64,000 bases of DNA, from positions 124,001 to 188,000 of the forward strand of contig NZ_AUHG01000010.1 in assembly GCF_000423065.1 (NCBI RefSeq). The letters run 5' to 3'. The stretch is from Christiangramia echinicola DSM 19838 (GTDB lineage: Bacteria > Bacteroidota > Bacteroidia > Flavobacteriales > Flavobacteriaceae). A program made the position numbers and the translations under genes. Under the pieces are notes generated by a model. The model did not search any database and was not told the DNA's origin. It worked only from the letters and a program-made list of their open reading frames with translations. Positions 61,108 to 64,000 of this stretch are shown here, piece by piece. Position 1 is the first letter of the stretch, and each line of letters opens with the position of its first letter.

Positions 61108-64000
61108 ATGTCCTTCCAGAAAGTACTTGAGAAATACCGAAAATATTCATTTTCAGAAAGAGATAAAGGTGAACGCTTTGAAAGATTGATTCAGGCTTAT
61201 TTACAAACTGACCCAAAATATTCTAATCAGTTTAAATATGTTTGGTTATGGAATGAGTTCCCAGGAAAAAAAGATTTCGGAGGGAAAGATACAGGAATAG
61301 ATTTAGTGGGATTAACCTTTGAAGGTGACTACTGGGCTATTCAGTGTAAATGCTTTCAGGAGAGCTCAACTATAGATAAAAATGCTGTAGATTCCTTTCT
61401 ATCTACATCAAGTAGAAGTTTTAAAAATGAGAGTTTTCTAACTACTGAATTTTCAAATAGGCTATGGGTTTCTACTACAAATAAATGGGGAGTAAACGCA
61501 GAGGAAACCATAAAAAATCAAAATCCTCCTGTTACTCGTATAAACCTTAACGAATTACAGGAAGCTCCAGTAGATTGGGAAAAATTAGAAAATGGTATTT
61601 CTGGAGACTTAGCACGTAAAGAAAAGCACACACTTAGAACTCATCAAACTCAGGCTTTAGAGAAAACTCATGAGCACTTTAAAGAAAATGACAGAGGGAA
61701 GTTAATAATGGCTTGTGGTACTGGTAAAACTTTTACGTCTTTAAAAATTGCTGAAAATGAAACTAAGGGTGAAGGACTTGTTTTATTTCTTGTTCCTTCT
61801 ATTGCATTATTAGGACAAACATTAAGTGAATGGTCCGCAAATTCAGAATATGCTATAAACCCAATCTGTATATGTTCTGATTCTAGGATAACCAAGAAAC
61901 ACTCTAAAGCTGACGATTCAACCATAATGAGTGTTGTTGATTTGGCACTCCCTGCTTCTACGAATGTTCCAACTATAGTAAAGCAGTTTAAAGGATTAGA
62001 GGCTTCTAACAAAAAAGGGATGACTGTTGTATTCAGCACATATCAGTCAATAGATGTAATAGCTGCTGCACAAAAAGAATTAAAGCAACAACATAAAATC
62101 AATGCTGAATTTGATTTAATCATCTGTGATGAAGCTCACCGTACCACTGGTACTGCATTAACAGCAGAAGACTCTTCACATTTTATAAAAGTTCATGACA
62201 ATGAATTCTTAGAAGGAAAGAAAAGGCTTTACATGACTGCCACTCCTAGGCTATATAGTGATGATTCAAAGTCTAAAGCTGCTCAAAATGACGCTATAAT
62301 CTGCTCAATGGATGATACATCTTTATATGGAGAAGAAATCTATAGGATTGGTTTTGGTGAAGCTGTTCAAAATGATTTATTATCAGATTATAAAGTACTC
62401 ATACTTACGCTAAGTGATGCTGATGTACCACCTGCAATTCAAGCTATGGTAGCAAATTCAGACCAGGAAATTAATTCTGATGATGCTTCAAAGCTAATAG
62501 GCTGTATAAATGCTCTTTCTAAACAAGTATTAGGTGACGAAGGATTGATAAAATCCAGTGACCCCAACCCTATGAAAAGGGCTGTAGCATTCTGCCAAAA
62601 CATCAATGTTTCTCGTAAAATAACCCGAACATTTAATGATGTATCTGAACAATACTTAGATTCCATCCCACTTACAAAAAGAGAGAACCTGGTAACAGTT
62701 TCCTCAAAACACATAGATGGAAGTATGTCTGCTCCTGAAAGGGATGATTTATTAGGTTGGCTAAAATCTACTTCTGCTGGTACTAATGAATCTAGAATAT
62801 TAACTAATGTACGCTGTCTTAGTGAAGGTGTTGATGTCCCTTCACTTGATGCAGTAATGTTTTTATCAGCTAGAAATTCACAGGTTGATGTAGTTCAATC
62901 TGTTGGAAGAGTAATGAGGAGGGCTAAGGGTAAAAATTATGGTTATATAATAATACCAGTGGTTGTTCCTTCTAATATAGAAGCTTCTGAAGCCTTGAAC
63001 GATAATGAGCGCTTTAAAGTTGTTTGGAGTGTACTAAATGCATTAAGAGCTCATGATGATAGGTTTAATGCTACTATCAATAAAATAGACCTCAATAAGA
63101 AAAAACCTAAACAGATACTAATAGGTAGACCTACTCCTCCTGATTATGTAGAAGGAGAAGAAGGGACTGGCAGTTTTGGAGAATCTGGGGAATCTTATGG
63201 TAAATTAGATAATCAATTGGCAATACAGTTTGAGCAATTACAAAGTGTAATGTATGCCCGAATGGTTAAAAAAGTTGGTGATAGAAGGTATTGGGAACAA
63301 TGGGCTAGTAGTGTTGCTGAAATTGCAGAGAAACAGGTCGAAAGAATTAATAATCTAATTGAAGAAGATGGAGAACATAAAAAATCTTTTGAACAATTTT
63401 TAAAAGGATTACAACAAAATATTAATCCAGCTATATCCCAACAGCAAGCGGTTGAAATGCTTTCACAACACATTATAACAAAACCTGTTTTTGAAGCTCT
63501 TTTTGAGGGATATTCTTTTGTAAAAAGCAATCCTATTTCTGTTTCGATGCAGACTATGCTTGATTTATTAGAAAAACAGGCGATAGAAAAGGATACAGAA
63601 GTACTTGAAAAATTCTATGATTCTGTACGAAGAAGAGCTGAGGGCATAGACAATGCAGAAGGGAAACAACGTATTATTATAGAGTTATATGATAAGTTCT
63701 TTAAAACAGCTTTTCCTAAAATGGTTGAACAGCTAGGTATCGTTTATACCCCTGTTGAAGTAGTAGATTTTATTATCCACTCTGTAAATGATATTCTAAA
63801 AAAAGAATTTGGTAGAGGTATATCCGATGAAAACGTTCATATTTTAGACCCATTTACTGGAACTGGAACATTTATGACTCGTCTTCTTCAAAGTGGATTA
63901 ATAAGTAAAAAAGACCTGGCTAGAAAATACAAACATGAATTACATGCTAATGAATTAGTCCTTCTTGCCTACTATATTGCAGCTGTTAATATTGAAAACA
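61108..64000 (+). CDS. Single-chain restriction-modification enzyme, Type ISP (LlaGI-like), N-terminal 964 residues (partial)
   Basis: The open frame runs from ATG 61108 to the window edge. In order: an Mrr-type PD-(D/E)xK nuclease (about 1-110; D65 in GIDLVG and QCK, 79-81); an SF2 DEAH helicase/translocase with Walker A ACGTGKT (202-208), DEAH (341-344) and QSVGRVMRRA (597-606); then an N6-adenine methyltransferase beginning near 870 with VYTPVEVVDF and motif I DPFTGTG (914-920). The catalytic NPPY motif and target-recognition domain must lie beyond 64000. This order is that of Type ISP enzymes such as LlaGI and LlaBIII (about 1570 residues), which methylate one strand and cut after head-to-head translocation. 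No separate specificity gene is expected. It protects the host from phage and keeps the element in the cell. Confidence 0.85.
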   Translation, partial: MSFQKVLEKYRKYSFSERDKGERFERLIQAYLQTDPKYSNQFKYVWLWNEFPGKKDFGGKDTGIDLVGLTFEGDYWAIQCKCFQESSTIDKNAVDSFLSTSSRSFKNESFLTTEFSNRLWVSTTNKWGVNAEETIKNQNPPVTRINLNELQEAPVDWEKLENGISGDLARKEKHTLRTHQTQALEKTHEHFKENDRGKLIMACGTGKTFTSLKIAENETKGEGLVLFLVPSIALLGQTLSEWSANSEYAINPICICSDSRITKKHSKADDSTIMSVVDLALPASTNVPTIVKQFKGLEASNKKGMTVVFSTYQSIDVIAAAQKELKQQHKINAEFDLIICDEAHRTTGTALTAEDSSHFIKVHDNEFLEGKKRLYMTATPRLYSDDSKSKAAQNDAIICSMDDTSLYGEEIYRIGFGEAVQNDLLSDYKVLILTLSDADVPPAIQAMVANSDQEINSDDASKLIGCINALSKQVLGDEGLIKSSDPNPMKRAVAFCQNINVSRKITRTFNDVSEQYLDSIPLTKRENLVTVSSKHIDGSMSAPERDDLLGWLKSTSAGTNESRILTNVRCLSEGVDVPSLDAVMFLSARNSQVDVVQSVGRVMRRAKGKNYGYIIIPVVVPSNIEASEALNDNERFKVVWSVLNALRAHDDRFNATINKIDLNKKKPKQILIGRPTPPDYVEGEEGTGSFGESGESYGKLDNQLAIQFEQLQSVMYARMVKKVGDRRYWEQWASSVAEIAEKQVERINNLIEEDGEHKKSFEQFLKGLQQNINPAISQQQAVEMLSQHIITKPVFEALFEGYSFVKSNPISVSMQTMLDLLEKQAIEKDTEVLEKFYDSVRRRAEGIDNAEGKQRIIIELYDKFFKTAFPKMVEQLGIVYTPVEVVDFIIHSVNDILKKEFGRGISDENVHILDPFTGTGTFMTRLLQSGLISKKDLARKYKHELHANELVLLAYYIAAVNIEN

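Larger units (their letters stand above)
54655..64000. mobile_element. Integrated mobile element (left part), tRNA-Asn target
   Basis: It starts at the tRNA-Asn 3' remnant and runs past the window end. The genes are of mobile-element kinds: GIY-YIG/NUMOD endonuclease, SF3-like helicase, DUF3871, a phage-type RecA-like ATPase and a Type ISP restriction enzyme. To the eye the DNA is more AT-rich than the flanking chromosome, with more AAA/ATA codons. No integrase, relaxase or structural phage gene is visible, so I cannot tell an ICE/IME from a satellite prophage. Confidence 0.75.

Noticed and set aside
61668-63530. Minus-strand frames of 91-123 residues inside the Type ISP gene
   Set aside because: They lie opposite a continuous frame with all expected helicase motifs; no independent support.

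Overview
The window is a chromosomal segment of a marine-type Flavobacteriaceae bacterium (Bacteroidota), plausibly close to Gramella/Christiangramia. The evidence is the AT-rich sequence, several promoters of the Bacteroidota form (TTG, about 20 bases, TAnnTTTG), four TonB-dependent receptors, DUF5689 and DUF3108 proteins, a 1133-residue IleS, an OprO/P-type porin, and gene order typical of the family (ileS-dksA-lspA, sdhA-sdhB). No rRNA, intact tRNA or CRISPR array was found.

Layout. 1-5018: the end of sdhA, sdhB, an aminotransferase, a PdeM-like phosphoesterase, a TspO-like membrane protein and a flavin disulfide-reductase-like enzyme. 5127-9090: mfd, followed by a small DUF559 nuclease gene bracketed by two copies of a 50-base double-hairpin repeat. 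9098-14467: a DUF5689 lipoprotein and TonB receptor, divergent from a secreted endonuclease/exonuclease/phosphatase; this may be a nucleic-acid or phosphoester scavenging locus. 14608-29750 (minus strand): a small membrane protein, a large TonB receptor, pgi, an M23 lipoprotein peptidase, kynA, a DUF3108 protein, hppD, hmgA, a patatin-barrel protein and uvrC. The kynA, hppD and hmgA genes point to degradation of tryptophan and tyrosine.

30002-37130 (plus strand): a His-rich TonB receptor, a RimB-type protease, rimK, an M14-type deacylase, a 5-formyl-THF cyclo-ligase, and a PAS histidine kinase with a single-domain response regulator. 37127-46955 (minus strand): lspA, a DUF4097-like exported protein, a DksA-like regulator, ileS, a TonB receptor with recO, and gdhA. 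47157-54231: an outer-membrane protein, an NAD salvage operon (macro domain, pncB, pncA), a Pit-type phosphate transporter and an OprO/P porin. The porin has a long structured leader.

54655-64000 (open at the right edge) reads as an integrated mobile element. It begins at a duplicated 3' end of tRNA-Asn. It carries a leftward replication-type module: a 122-aa protein, a RecA-like ATPase, DUF3871, two small unknowns, an SF3-like helicase/primase, and a GIY-YIG/NUMOD endonuclease. A divergent gene encodes a very large single-chain restriction-modification enzyme with nuclease, DEAH helicase and N6-methyltransferase parts (Type ISP, LlaGI-like), cut by the window end. No integrase or relaxase is visible, so the other end of the element should lie beyond 64000.

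The most interesting signals are the repeat-bracketed DUF559 module, the tRNA-Asn element with its Type ISP enzyme, the nuclease/TonB/DUF5689 locus, and the oprO/P leader.
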